In this document: one piece after another, positions 1 to 7,560 of the stretch
Position numbering within the stretch: the stretch's first letter is position 1
How the letters are laid out: each line of letters opens with the position of its first letter
NCBI GenBank assembly: GCA_022709625.1
Contig: JAKLIL010000053.1
Coordinates: 1 to 9,222, forward strand
Source: Verrucomicrobiota bacterium
GTDB taxonomy: Bacteria > Verrucomicrobiota > Kiritimatiellia > CAIQIC01 > Lenti-01
Direction: 5' to 3'
Length of the DNA: 9,222 nt
Made by a program: the position numbers and the translations under genes
Notes under the pieces: model-generated
The model's input: only the letters and a program-made list of their open reading frames with translations
Databases searched by the model: none
What the model was told of the DNA's origin: nothing

Positions 1-747
1 CATGTTCTTGGAGAAGGACGAGGCGACGATCGCTTCGGGCACCTTCTTCAAGACGGCCAGCAATCCGGCGCGGTCGGCGTCGAGACCGTCGCCGAAACCT
101 TGGTAGGCGAAATCGAAGAACGGCAGCCAGCCCGCGCGGGCGGCGGCGTCCGCCACCTGCGCCCAGCCGGCGGCATCCAGATCGGCGCCGGTGGGATTGT
201 GGCAGGAGACGTGCAGCAGCACGACGTCGCCGGCCGGAATCTTCCGCAGTTCGGCGCACATGCGCTCCGCATCCACGCCGCGCGTGGCGGGATCGTAGTA
301 GGGATATTCCCGGAGGGGACAACCGGCGGCTTCGAAGACGCCCTTGTGGTTTTCCCAGGTCGGGCTGGGCATCCAGACCGCGGCGCCGGGCCGGAAGCGA
401 TGGAGGAATTCCGCCCCGAGGCGCAGCGCGCCGGTGCCGCCGGGAGACTGGCATACGGCCACGCTGTTGGCCGGCAGGCCGTGGTAGTCGGCGCCGAAGA
501 CGAGGCGGGCGACGGCCTCACCGTAGTCCGCCGGTCCGGAAATCGGCATATAGCCCTTGGTCTTTTCGGTTTCCCACAGGATGCGTTCGGCGCGCTTGAC
601 GCATTCGAGAATGGGTGTGGTGCCTTTGTCGTCCATGAAGACGCCGACGCCGAGGTTCACTTTCTGCGAGCGCGGATCCTTGCGGAAGGCTTCGGTCAGG
701 CCGAGGATGGGATCGGCGGGGGCCGGTTCGATGGCGGCAAACAACAT
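1..747 (-). CDS. aspC: AspC/TyrB-type aminotransferase (class I, PLP), C-terminus cut by window edge
   Basis: The first 249 residues of a fold-type I, PLP-dependent aminotransferase are present. Enzymes of this family move the amino group between glutamate and oxaloacetate (aspartate) or aromatic 2-oxo acids, in the cytoplasm. Family landmarks in order: APADPILGL near residue 9, NLGVGVF at 31-37, TPILECVKRAE at 44-54, SPGGTGALRLGAEFL at 101-115, HNPTGADL at 183-190 (the Asn that contacts PLP), FDFAYQGFGDG at 211-221 (the Asp that holds the pyridine nitrogen), and SSFSKNM at 243-249, where K247 is the Schiff-base lysine. The window ends two residues later, so about 150 C-terminal residues, including the substrate carboxylate-binding arginine, are missing. 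The ATG at 747 has AAAGGA upstream with about 7 nt spacing and lies 14 nt after the ndk stop. In this operon an aspartate-forming role fits well, but aromatic specificity (TyrB-like) cannot be excluded from this half. Confidence 0.93.
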   Translation of the reverse strand, partial: MLFAAIEPAPADPILGLTEAFRKDPRSQKVNLGVGVFMDDKGTTPILECVKRAERILWETEKTKGYMPISGPADYGEAVARLVFGADYHGLPANSVAVCQSPGGTGALRLGAEFLHRFRPGAAVWMPSPTWENHKGVFEAAGCPLREYPYYDPATRGVDAERMCAELRKIPAGDVVLLHVSCHNPTGADLDAAGWAQVADAAARAGWLPFFDFAYQGFGDGLDADRAGLLAVLKKVPEAIVASSFSKNM

Positions 748-761
748 GGGGCATTCCTTTC

Positions 762-1922
762 TTAGGGATAGTAGGCCTGGACCCACGCGCAGATGGTTTC
801 TTCCCCCACCTTGACGATGTTCATTTCGCGGCGGGCGTTGTCGACGGAATCCGAAGCGTGGGCGGCGTTGACCATGATGTCCTGGCCGAATTCGCGCCGG
901 ACGGAACCGGGCAGGGCCTTGCTGGGATCGGTGGGTCCGAGGATGTTGCGGATGCGGGCGATGGCGTTGGGCCCGGCATAGACGAGCAGCAGGCAGCGCA
1001 GGTTGCCCGGTTTGGCTTTTTCCTCTTCCCGCAGCCCCTCGCCCCAGCGACCGGTCATGAACTGGACGATCTGGTAGAACTGGTTGTCGCCGTAGACGGG
1101 CCCGATCAGTTCGCCGAGCTGGGCCTTGACCGTTTCCGGCACTTCCATGCCGAGTTCGGCCGCAATCGCCTTGGCGGTGCGTTCCGCCACGGACACCTTG
1201 AGTTTTTCCCGCAGGACGTGGCGCACAGGACCGTAGAATTCCTCGGCTTCGGCAACAGTCATGCGGTGGATTTTCGCGCCAACGATCCGCAGGCCGGAGC
1301 GGGAGAAGATGTCGATGATGAGGCCCGGCCGGGCGCTGGCGAAGCGGAAATTGTCGGGCTTGAGAATGACGAGGGCCTCTTCGCTGGCCGCGCCCTGGGC
1401 GACGTCGCCGGCGGTTCCGACGATGCCGCCGCAGGCCAAGCTGTAGCTCGCCCACAACTTGAGGGCCACCGCGGCGGCGTGGGGAGTCGGGCCGATGAAG
1501 ACGGCGGGCTCGAGATAGTACACCGCGCCCTTGGAATCGAGAATGCAGTCCCCGTAGGTGTCGCGGACGGTTTCGCCGCTGTTGGTCGGGCGGATGGGAC
1601 CGGTGACGTCCTTGACGCGCTGGATGGCGTCTTCCCCTTCGAAGAGCAGCATCATCACGCGCCGGCTGCGGCCGGTGCCTGGATCGGGGCCGTATTCCCG
1701 CGCGATGTAGTCGCCCATGATCGGCCGGAGGACGGGATCGATTTCCTCGTCGGTGCGGATGAGCTGGGCGTAGGCCTGCGCAAGTTCGGCGTTCGGCGCG
1801 AACATGCGCGCGGCGACGAAATCGAGGCCGGTGCGGCTGATGTAGCGGGCGATAACCCCGCCCGTGCGCGATTTGGCCACGGTGTAGGGATTGATCAGGA
1901 CAAATGCCAGTTCCTTGGCCAT
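762..1922 (-). CDS. ndk: Double-domain nucleoside diphosphate kinase, N-terminal domain apparently inactive
   Basis: A 386-residue protein, more than twice the usual NDK length of about 140-150. NDK moves the gamma phosphate between nucleoside triphosphates and diphosphates through a phosphohistidine. The second domain (about 182-386) keeps the core: LKPD at 187-190 (catalytic-site Lys188), FSRSGLRIVGAKI at 206-218, FMTGR at 288-292, GPTDPSKALPGSVRREF at 329-345, and HASDSVDNARRE at 355-366 with H355 as the phospho-acceptor. It carries roughly 45 extra residues, helix-like and charged (about 235-278), between the FYGPV and QFYQIVQFMTG segments. The first domain (about 4-160) has the same outline (INPYTVAKSRTGGVIARYI, LLFEGEDAIQRVKDVTGPIRPTNSGETVRD), but the lysine of KPD is Asn11 and the histidine position reads Phe142 in VFIGPTPHAA, so it should not phosphorylate itself. 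The start ATG at 1922 has AAGGAG with 10 nt spacing. It lies 29 nt after valS and 14 nt before the aminotransferase. I infer that activity rests on the C-terminal half. Confidence 0.88.
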   Translation of the reverse strand: MAKELAFVLINPYTVAKSRTGGVIARYISRTGLDFVAARMFAPNAELAQAYAQLIRTDEEIDPVLRPIMGDYIAREYGPDPGTGRSRRVMMLLFEGEDAIQRVKDVTGPIRPTNSGETVRDTYGDCILDSKGAVYYLEPAVFIGPTPHAAAVALKLWASYSLACGGIVGTAGDVAQGAASEEALVILKPDNFRFASARPGLIIDIFSRSGLRIVGAKIHRMTVAEAEEFYGPVRHVLREKLKVSVAERTAKAIAAELGMEVPETVKAQLGELIGPVYGDNQFYQIVQFMTGRWGEGLREEEKAKPGNLRCLLLVYAGPNAIARIRNILGPTDPSKALPGSVRREFGQDIMVNAAHASDSVDNARREMNIVKVGEETICAWVQAYYP

Positions 1923-1951
1923 GGGACGCGTTCTCCTTGGGTTTCCAAATG

Positions 1952-4642
1952 CTAGCCGGGGGTCGCCAGCGCCTCGACCAGCTTGGCGAGCTTGGCGCGC
2001 TTTTCCTGCAGTTCGAGCTTGCGGGCACGAACCTGCTCGACGACTTCGGGCTTGGCCCGGCTGACGAAATTCACGTTCTCGAGGCGCTTGCCGATGCCGG
2101 CGAGTTCGGCGTCGGCCTTCGCCACCTGGTCTTCCAGCCGCCGCCGCTCGGTCGCCACGTCCACGTGGCCTTCCAGCGACAGAAACAGCGTGCCCAAGGG
2201 GGTGATGACGCTGGGCATGGGCTTGGCGGGCGTGAAGTCGGCCTCGACCTCGAGCTTGGCCGCCCGCAGGTACGGCAGGAAGGCGGCGCGGTCGGCCCGC
2301 ACCCGCTCGCCCACGGCGGCGGCGGCCGGCCGCAGGATGAAGTCCGCCAACTGGGCGGGCGGCAGGCCGTAGTCGGCGCGCAGGTTGCGCGCCAGGCCGA
2401 TCGCGGCGTGCTTGGCGTCCACGTAGGCGATGGCCTCGGCCTGCAATCCCCACGCCGCCAGTTCGTCTTCGTCCAAGGCCTTTGGCCATGGCGCGACCAT
2501 GATCGATTCGGCCAAGGCGGTATAGCCCAGGCCCTGCCAGAGTTCCTCGGTCAGGAACGGCATGATGGGATGCAGCAGGCAGAGGGCCCGCGACAGCACG
2601 TAGTGCATGACCTTCAGCACCTCGGCCTTGCGGGCGGCGTCGGCGCCGTTGAGGGGCTGCTTGGCGTATTCCACGTACCAGTCGCAGAACTCGTGCCAGA
2701 AGAACTCGTAGATGGCCTTGGCGTAGTCGTTGAACCGGCAGCGTTCGACGTGTTCGTCGCAGGCGGCGATGGTCTTGTGCAGCCGGCCGAGGATGTGCTG
2801 GTCGTCCGCCGTCAGCAAGTCGGGCACGAAGCGGGGCGACGCGATGTCTGGCGCGTGGCCGGCGGAGTGCATCTGCAGGAACCGGGCGGCGTTCCAGATT
2901 TTGGTGCCGAAATTCCGGCCCAGCTCGAACTTTTCCTTCGAGACGTAGACGTCCTGCCCCGTGGCCGTCAGGGCGATCAGGCTGAAGCGCAGCGCATCGG
3001 CGCTGTAGTCCTGGATGATGTCCAGCGGGTCGATGGAATTGCCGAGGCTCTTGCTCATCTTGCGGCCCTGGTTGTCGCGCACGGTGCCGTGGAGGTACAC
3101 GCGGCGGAACGGGATCTCGCCCATGAATTCCAGGCCGGCCATGATCATGCGGGCCACCCAGAAGAAGATGATTTCCGGGGCGGTGGCGAGTTCGGCGGTC
3201 GGATAGTAGAAGCGCAGATCGGGATTGTCGTGCGGCCAGCCAAAGACGCTGAACGGCCAAAGCCACGAACTGAACCAGGTGTCGAGCACGTCGGGATCCT
3301 GCCGGAACTTGTCCGAGCCGCAGCGCGGGCACTTTTCGGGTTGGCCCTTGGACGCCCATTCGTGCTGGCAATCCGTTTCCTCGCAGTAGAACACGGGAAT
3401 GCGGTGGCCCCACCAGATCTGGCGGCTGATGCACCAGTCCCGGATGTTTTCCATCCAATCGAGATAGGTCTTGCTCCAGCGTTCGGGGACGAAGCGGATG
3501 CGCCCGTCCTTCACGGCGTCGATCGCCGGGCGGGCCAACGGCTTCATCTTCACGAACCACTGCGGCGACAGGCGGGGTTCGACCACGGTGGCGCAGCGGT
3601 AGCAGTGGCCCACCGCGTGCTGGTGGTCTGCGGTTTGCGCGAGCAGGCCGGCCGCCTGCAGGTCGACCAGGATCTTGGCGCGGCACGCCTCGCGGTCCAG
3701 GCCCTGGTAGGGCCCCGCGTTGTCATTCATGGCCGCGGTGTCGGTCATGACGTTGATCGCCGGCAGGCTGTGCCGCCGGCCCATGTCGAAGTCGTTTGGA
3801 TCGTGCGCGGGGGTGACCTTGACCGCCCCCGTGCCGAACTGCGGATCGACGAAATCGTCCTCGATCACCGGAATCTCGCGGTTGAGGATCGGCAGGAGCA
3901 GCGTCTTGCCCCGGAACTTGGCGAAGCGTTCGTCGCGGGGATTCACGGCCACGGCCACGTCGCCCAGCAGCGTCTCCGGCCGGGTGGTGGCCACGGTCAC
4001 GAAGTCGTTTTTGCGGCCGCCCTTGACGGGATAGCGGATGTAGTAGAGGTGGCCCGCCTGATCCTCGTGTTCGCTTTCCTCGTCGGAAAGCGCGGTGCAG
4101 CAGCGCGGGCACCAGTTGATGATGTACTCGCCGCGGTAGATCAGCTTTTTCTCGTAGAGCCGGACGAACACCTCGGCGACGGCTGCGCTCAGGCCGGCAT
4201 CCATCGTGAAGCGGGTCCGCTGCCAGTCGCAGGACGTGCCGAGCTTCTGGAGCTGGTCGAGGATGGTGCCGCCGTATTTTTCCTTCCACTCCCAAATCAG
4301 TTTGAGGAACTCCTCGCGGGGCATGTCCCAGCGGCTGGTGCCTTGCTTTTTCAGGGCTTTTTCGACGGCGTTCTGGGTCGCGATGCCGGCGTGGTCCGTG
4401 CCCGGCACCCACACCGTGTTGAAGCCCTGCATGCGCTTGCGGCGGACCATCACGTCCTGGACCGATTCGTTCAGGGCGTGGCCCATGTGCAGGATGCCCG
4501 TCACGTTCGGCGGCGGAATCACGACGGCGAAGGGGTTGCCGCCGCGGGTCGCGTCGGCATGGAAGTAGCCCTTTTCTTTCCACCAGGCGTACCATTTCGG
4601 TTCGATGGCCTTGGGATCGTAGTTTTTCGGGAGTTCGGACAT
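1952..4642 (-). CDS. valS: Valyl-tRNA synthetase
   Basis: Complete class Ia synthetase of 896 residues that charges tRNA-Val with valine in the cytoplasm. Order of parts: Rossmann N-half with PPPNVTGILHMGHAL (HIGH box HMGH at 52-55); inserted CP1 editing domain, about 195-345, with TTRPETLLGD at 219-228 and GTGAVKVTPAHDPNDF at 270-285, which hydrolyses mischarged Thr-tRNA; zinc-type cysteine clusters CPRCC at 178-182 and CPRCG at 438-442; CISRQIWWGHRIP at 404-416; KMSKS at 528-532; anticodon-binding helical domain from about 612, with WHEFCDWYVEYAK; and a C-terminal coiled-coil arm from about 825, rich in Lys, Glu and Arg. The length is normal for bacterial ValRS. The ATG at 4642 lies 10 nt after the cimA stop and lacks a strong Shine-Dalgarno, so translational coupling to cimA is likely. 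No T-box leader can fit in that gap. The segment before IIFFWVARMIM reads TAPE, where many ValRS have a TG(F/Y)D-like sequence. Confidence 0.98.
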   Translation of the reverse strand: MSELPKNYDPKAIEPKWYAWWKEKGYFHADATRGGNPFAVVIPPPNVTGILHMGHALNESVQDVMVRRKRMQGFNTVWVPGTDHAGIATQNAVEKALKKQGTSRWDMPREEFLKLIWEWKEKYGGTILDQLQKLGTSCDWQRTRFTMDAGLSAAVAEVFVRLYEKKLIYRGEYIINWCPRCCTALSDEESEHEDQAGHLYYIRYPVKGGRKNDFVTVATTRPETLLGDVAVAVNPRDERFAKFRGKTLLLPILNREIPVIEDDFVDPQFGTGAVKVTPAHDPNDFDMGRRHSLPAINVMTDTAAMNDNAGPYQGLDREACRAKILVDLQAAGLLAQTADHQHAVGHCYRCATVVEPRLSPQWFVKMKPLARPAIDAVKDGRIRFVPERWSKTYLDWMENIRDWCISRQIWWGHRIPVFYCEETDCQHEWASKGQPEKCPRCGSDKFRQDPDVLDTWFSSWLWPFSVFGWPHDNPDLRFYYPTAELATAPEIIFFWVARMIMAGLEFMGEIPFRRVYLHGTVRDNQGRKMSKSLGNSIDPLDIIQDYSADALRFSLIALTATGQDVYVSKEKFELGRNFGTKIWNAARFLQMHSAGHAPDIASPRFVPDLLTADDQHILGRLHKTIAACDEHVERCRFNDYAKAIYEFFWHEFCDWYVEYAKQPLNGADAARKAEVLKVMHYVLSRALCLLHPIMPFLTEELWQGLGYTALAESIMVAPWPKALDEDELAAWGLQAEAIAYVDAKHAAIGLARNLRADYGLPPAQLADFILRPAAAAVGERVRADRAAFLPYLRAAKLEVEADFTPAKPMPSVITPLGTLFLSLEGHVDVATERRRLEDQVAKADAELAGIGKRLENVNFVSRAKPEVVEQVRARKLELQEKRAKLAKLVEALATPG

Positions 4643-4652
4643 GGGTTGCTCG

Positions 4653-6245
4653 CTATTTCTTTTCGGTCTGGCGGCGCTGTTCGTCGAGGAACAGCTTGTA
4701 TTCGACGCTGTCTACGAGGGCTTCCCACGAGGCTTCGATGATGTTTTCGCTCACGCCGACGGTGCCCCAGCGCTCGTGGCCGTCGGACGAATCGATCAGC
4801 ACGCGGGTCGTCGCCTTGGTCGCCGTTTCGGGATTGAGGATGCGCACGTGGTAGTCTTCGAGCGTCACGGAATCGACGGCGGGATAGAAGCGGCGCAGCA
4901 CCTTGCGCAAGGCGTCGTTGAGCGCGTCCACGGGACCGTCGCCCTCGCCGGCCGTCAGTTCGGTCTGGCCCTTGACGGCAACCTTGATCGTGGCCACGGT
5001 CGTCGCCTTGCTGGCGGCGTCCATCTTCTGGACCGCCACGCTGAAGCCCTGCAGTTCGAAGAACGGCACGTGTTTTTTAAGCACCTTCTGCACCAGCAGC
5101 TTGAACGAGGCGTCCGCCGATTCGAACTGGTAGCCGTTCTTCTCCATGTTTTCCAGCTTGTGGAGAATGTCCTTCACCGCCGGCGAATCCTTCTGGAAGA
5201 CCAGGCCCATTTCGCCCGTTTTCAGGCGCACGTTGCTGGCGCCCGACAGTTCGCTCATCAGGATGCGCCGCTCGTTGCCGACCGCGGCGGGGTCGACGTG
5301 CTCGAAGCTCCGGGTCGTCTTGCTCACGGCGTCCACGTGCATGCCGGCCTTGTGCGCGAAGGCGCTTTCGCCCACGAAGGGACGGCTTTTGAGCGGCCGC
5401 TGGTCGGCGATTTCGTCGAGCAGCAGCGCCACGCGGCGGAGCTGGGCCAGGCGCGGCCCGCAGGCCGTTTTGCGCCCCATTTTGAGGACCAGGCCCGGAA
5501 TGATCGAACACAGGTTGGCATTGCCGGTCCGTTCGCCGTAGCCGTTGATCGTGCCCTGCACCATCGCCGCGCCGGCCTCCACGGCGGCCAGCGAATTGGC
5601 GACCGCCAGGTCGGAATCGTTGTGGGTGTGGATGCCCAGCAGGGCCCCGGGGAACCGCCGGGCCACGGCGGCGACGATGTCCTTGACCTCGGACGTCAGC
5701 CGGCCGCCGTTGGTGTCGCACAGCACCAGCGCGTCCGCGCCCGCTTCCGCCGCGACCGCCAGGCTTTGCAGGGCGTAGTCGGCGTCGTCCCGGTAGCCGT
5801 CGAAGAAATGTTCCGCGTCGTAGACGACTTCCAGACCATGCTTCTTCAGATAGCGCACGGAGTCGGCGATCATGGCCAGGTTTTCCGCCGGGGTCGTCCG
5901 GAGGACCTGCTCGACGTGCAGCAGCCAGCTCTTGCCGAAGATCGTGGCCACGGGCGTGCCGGCTTCCAGGATCGCGGCCAGTCCGGGATCCTTCGCGGCC
6001 GCCAGGTTGGCGCGGCGCGTGCTGCCGAACGCCGCCAGCTTGGCGTGCTTGAGCTTGACCTTCTTCATCTCGGCGAAGAAGGCCATGTCCTTGGGATTCG
6101 AAACCGCGAATCCGCCTTCGACGTAGTCGATCCCGAACTCGTCCAAACAGCGGGCGATGCGGATCTTGGCCGGCAGGGAAAAGCTGATGCCCTCCCCCTG
6201 CGCGCCGTCGCGCAGGGTCGTATCGTAGACGATGACCTGGTTCAT
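4653..6245 (-). CDS. cimA: (R)-citramalate synthase
   Basis: Complete 530-residue member of the HMGL-like/LeuA family. CimA joins pyruvate and acetyl-CoA to give (R)-citramalate, the first step of the isoleucine route that bypasses threonine. The N-terminal TIM barrel shows YDTTLRDGAQGEG at 7-19 (metal ligand Asp), FGSTRR at 73-78, TIFGKSW at 101-107, VVYDAEHFFDGY at 140-151, LVLCDTNGG at 173-181, GIHTHNDSDLAVANS at 204-218 (metal-binding His206 and His208) and GTINGYGERTGNANL at 231-245. The FGSTRR, FGKSW and AEHFFDGY segments are typical of CimA rather than of 2-isopropylmalate synthase (LeuA) or homocitrate synthase. The C-terminal third, about 385-520, is the LeuA-type allosteric dimer domain, where isoleucine usually inhibits. 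The segment after YVEGG reads FAVSNPKD, where CimA usually has WPGSNPKD. The ATG at 6245 has GGGGAG 6 nt upstream and lies 32 nt after lysC. Being next to lysC and hom supports a role in branched-chain and aspartate-family amino acid synthesis. Confidence 0.95.
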   Translation of the reverse strand: MNQVIVYDTTLRDGAQGEGISFSLPAKIRIARCLDEFGIDYVEGGFAVSNPKDMAFFAEMKKVKLKHAKLAAFGSTRRANLAAAKDPGLAAILEAGTPVATIFGKSWLLHVEQVLRTTPAENLAMIADSVRYLKKHGLEVVYDAEHFFDGYRDDADYALQSLAVAAEAGADALVLCDTNGGRLTSEVKDIVAAVARRFPGALLGIHTHNDSDLAVANSLAAVEAGAAMVQGTINGYGERTGNANLCSIIPGLVLKMGRKTACGPRLAQLRRVALLLDEIADQRPLKSRPFVGESAFAHKAGMHVDAVSKTTRSFEHVDPAAVGNERRILMSELSGASNVRLKTGEMGLVFQKDSPAVKDILHKLENMEKNGYQFESADASFKLLVQKVLKKHVPFFELQGFSVAVQKMDAASKATTVATIKVAVKGQTELTAGEGDGPVDALNDALRKVLRRFYPAVDSVTLEDYHVRILNPETATKATTRVLIDSSDGHERWGTVGVSENIIEASWEALVDSVEYKLFLDEQRRQTEKK

Positions 6246-6277
6246 GCGGAACTCCCCGGGCCCGGCGGCCCGCCGTC

Positions 6278-6805
6278 CTACTTCTTCTTTTGCGGCGCCG
6301 GTTTTTTCCGGGCCGGCGGTTGCCGGGCGGCCGCGCCCATGTCGAACGCGTCGTGCAGCGCGCGCACGGCCCGATCGGCTTCCGGCGCGCGGATCACCAC
6401 GGAAATCTTGATTTCCGAGGTCGAGATCATCTCGATGTTGATGCGGTTTTCCGCGAGGACCTCGAACATCTTGTAGGCCACGCCGGAATGGCTCTTCATG
6501 CCGACGCCGACGATGCTGACCTTGGCGATGGCGCCGTCGAAATCCAGGCCGGCCGCTTTGATTTCCTTGACCAGCGGCTCGATGACCCGCTTGGTCTTGG
6601 CGACGTCGTCCGCGGGCACGGTGAACGACAGGTCGGTGATGCCCGCCGCGCTGACGTTCTGGACGATCATGTCCACGTTGATGTTGGCGGCGGCTAGATT
6701 TTTGAAGACGCGCGCGGCCACCCCGGGGGTGTCCGGCACGCCCAGCAGGGTCGCCTTGGCCTGGTTCTTGTCGGCGGCGATGCCGCGAATGATCATCTGC
6801 TCCAT
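6278..6805 (-). CDS. Probable internal in-frame product of lysC: aspartokinase regulatory beta subunit
   Basis: Inside lysC, Met247 (ATG at 6803-6805) is preceded by GGAGGAGG at 6814-6821 with an 8-nt spacer, a better Shine-Dalgarno than that of several full-length genes here. Initiation there would give a 175-residue protein containing only the two ACT domains and the basic tail. B. subtilis LysC (aspartokinase II) and C. glutamicum Ask are known to make such a beta subunit from an in-frame internal start at about residues 246-250, giving an alpha2beta2 enzyme. Position, length and content match closely. A second ATG (Met250, at 6794-6796) could also be used. The SD overlaps codons for acidic residues (EED), so chance is not excluded; expression is inferred, not shown. 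Confidence 0.6.
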   Translation of the reverse strand: MEQMIIRGIAADKNQAKATLLGVPDTPGVAARVFKNLAAANINVDMIVQNVSAAGITDLSFTVPADDVAKTKRVIEPLVKEIKAAGLDFDGAIAKVSIVGVGMKSHSGVAYKMFEVLAENRINIEMISTSEIKISVVIRAPEADRAVRALHDAFDMGAAARQPPARKKPAPQKKK

Positions 6806-7543
6806 TGCCTCGTCCTCCTCCCGCACCAGCGTGCCGGGTTTCACTTCGAAACTGGACAACACTTCCAGCACCACGCCGTAGTTCTTGGCGAACTCGACGG
6901 CGCGCGACTGCAGGACTTCGGCCCCGCAGCTCGCCAGCTCCAGCATTTCCTCGTAGGCGATCTCGTCGAGCTTGCGCGCAGCGGGCACCACGCGGGGATT
7001 CGCGGTGAACACGCCGTCGACGTCCTTCAGGATCTGGCAGCGGTCGGCCTTCAAGGCCGCCGCGAGCGCCACGGCGGTGGTGTCGGATCCGCCGCGGCCC
7101 AAGGTGGCCACGTCTTCCGCCGGATTCATCCCCTGGAATCCCGCGACAACCACGATGAAGCCCTGGTCGAGGTGGTGGCGGATGCGCTTGGGATTGATTT
7201 CCTGGATCTTCGCCTTGAGATGGGTGCCGTCCACCTTGATGCCCGCCTGGTGGCCGGTCATGGAAATGGCCCGGGCGCCGAGCGCGTGCAGCGCCATGGT
7301 GAGGATGGCGCTGGAAGCCATCTCGCCGGTGGCCATCAGGCTGTCCATTTCCCGCTCGTTGGGCTCGGGGTTCACCTGCTTGGCCAGGACGATCAGGTCG
7401 TCGGTCGTGTCGCCCATGGCGCTCACCACCACGACGACCTGGTTGCCGGCCTGCCGGGTATCGTAGATGCGCTGCGCCACGCGGCGCATGCAGGCGGCAT
7501 CCGCCACGGAACTGCCGCCGTATTTTTGCACGTACAAGGCCAT
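6278..7543 (-). CDS. lysC: Aspartate kinase (aspartokinase), alpha subunit or full-length form
   Basis: Complete 421-residue aspartokinase that phosphorylates aspartate with ATP, the committed step to lysine, threonine, methionine and diaminopimelate. The kinase domain (about 1-245) shows KYGGSSVAD at 7-15, VVSAMGDTTDDL at 39-50, TGE at 72-74, GFQGMN at 135-140, GRGGSDTTAVALAAAL at 149-164 and DVDGVFTANPR at 174-184. Two ACT domains follow: about 265-330 (VPDTPGVAARVFKNLAAANI) and 340-400 (VGVGMKSHSGVAYKMFEVLA), where lysine and/or threonine usually bind. This is the monofunctional LysC/Ask type, not a kinase-dehydrogenase fusion; hom is a separate gene just upstream. Residues 407-421 form an unusual basic, Pro/Lys/Ala tail. 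The ATG at 7543 has AAGGAG at 7554-7559 with 10 nt spacing, directly after the hom stop at 7561-7563, so the two genes are probably translated together. An internal start for a beta subunit is listed separately. Confidence 0.97.
   Translation of the reverse strand: MALYVQKYGGSSVADAACMRRVAQRIYDTRQAGNQVVVVVSAMGDTTDDLIVLAKQVNPEPNEREMDSLMATGEMASSAILTMALHALGARAISMTGHQAGIKVDGTHLKAKIQEINPKRIRHHLDQGFIVVVAGFQGMNPAEDVATLGRGGSDTTAVALAAALKADRCQILKDVDGVFTANPRVVPAARKLDEIAYEEMLELASCGAEVLQSRAVEFAKNYGVVLEVLSSFEVKPGTLVREEDEAMEQMIIRGIAADKNQAKATLLGVPDTPGVAARVFKNLAAANINVDMIVQNVSAAGITDLSFTVPADDVAKTKRVIEPLVKEIKAAGLDFDGAIAKVSIVGVGMKSHSGVAYKMFEVLAENRINIEMISTSEIKISVVIRAPEADRAVRALHDAFDMGAAARQPPARKKPAPQKKK
6814..6821 (-). 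promoter_or_regulatory. Internal Shine-Dalgarno site within lysC
   Basis: The minus strand reads GGAGGAGG, then eight bases (ACGAGGCA), then ATG at 6805 in the lysC frame. This is an extended match to the anti-SD of 16S rRNA at good spacing. It sits exactly in the linker between the kinase domain and the first ACT domain, the place where beta-subunit starts occur in alpha2beta2 aspartokinases. Confidence 0.6.
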
Positions 7544-7560
7544 CGCCCGTCCGCTCCTTC

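Noticed and set aside
762..3686. A 974-codon minus-strand frame suggesting a long N-terminal extension of NDK
   Set aside because: The frame of ndk stays open by chance through valS in another phase. The upstream part is Arg/Pro-rich shadow sequence, and the ATG at 1922 has a proper SD and begins the NDK homology.
4643..4652. T-box or other riboswitch in front of valS
   Set aside because: Only 10 nt separate cimA and valS, far too little for a T-box leader.
1904..4741. A 945-codon open frame on the plus strand across valS
   Set aside because: It lies antisense to a complete valS with all family motifs. It has no recognisable domain, and long antisense frames are expected in high-GC genes with strong third-position bias.
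4641..6476. A 611-codon plus-strand open frame across cimA and the end of lysC
   Set aside because: Antisense shadow of cimA: low-complexity, Gly/His/Arg-rich translation with no known motif and no convincing start site.
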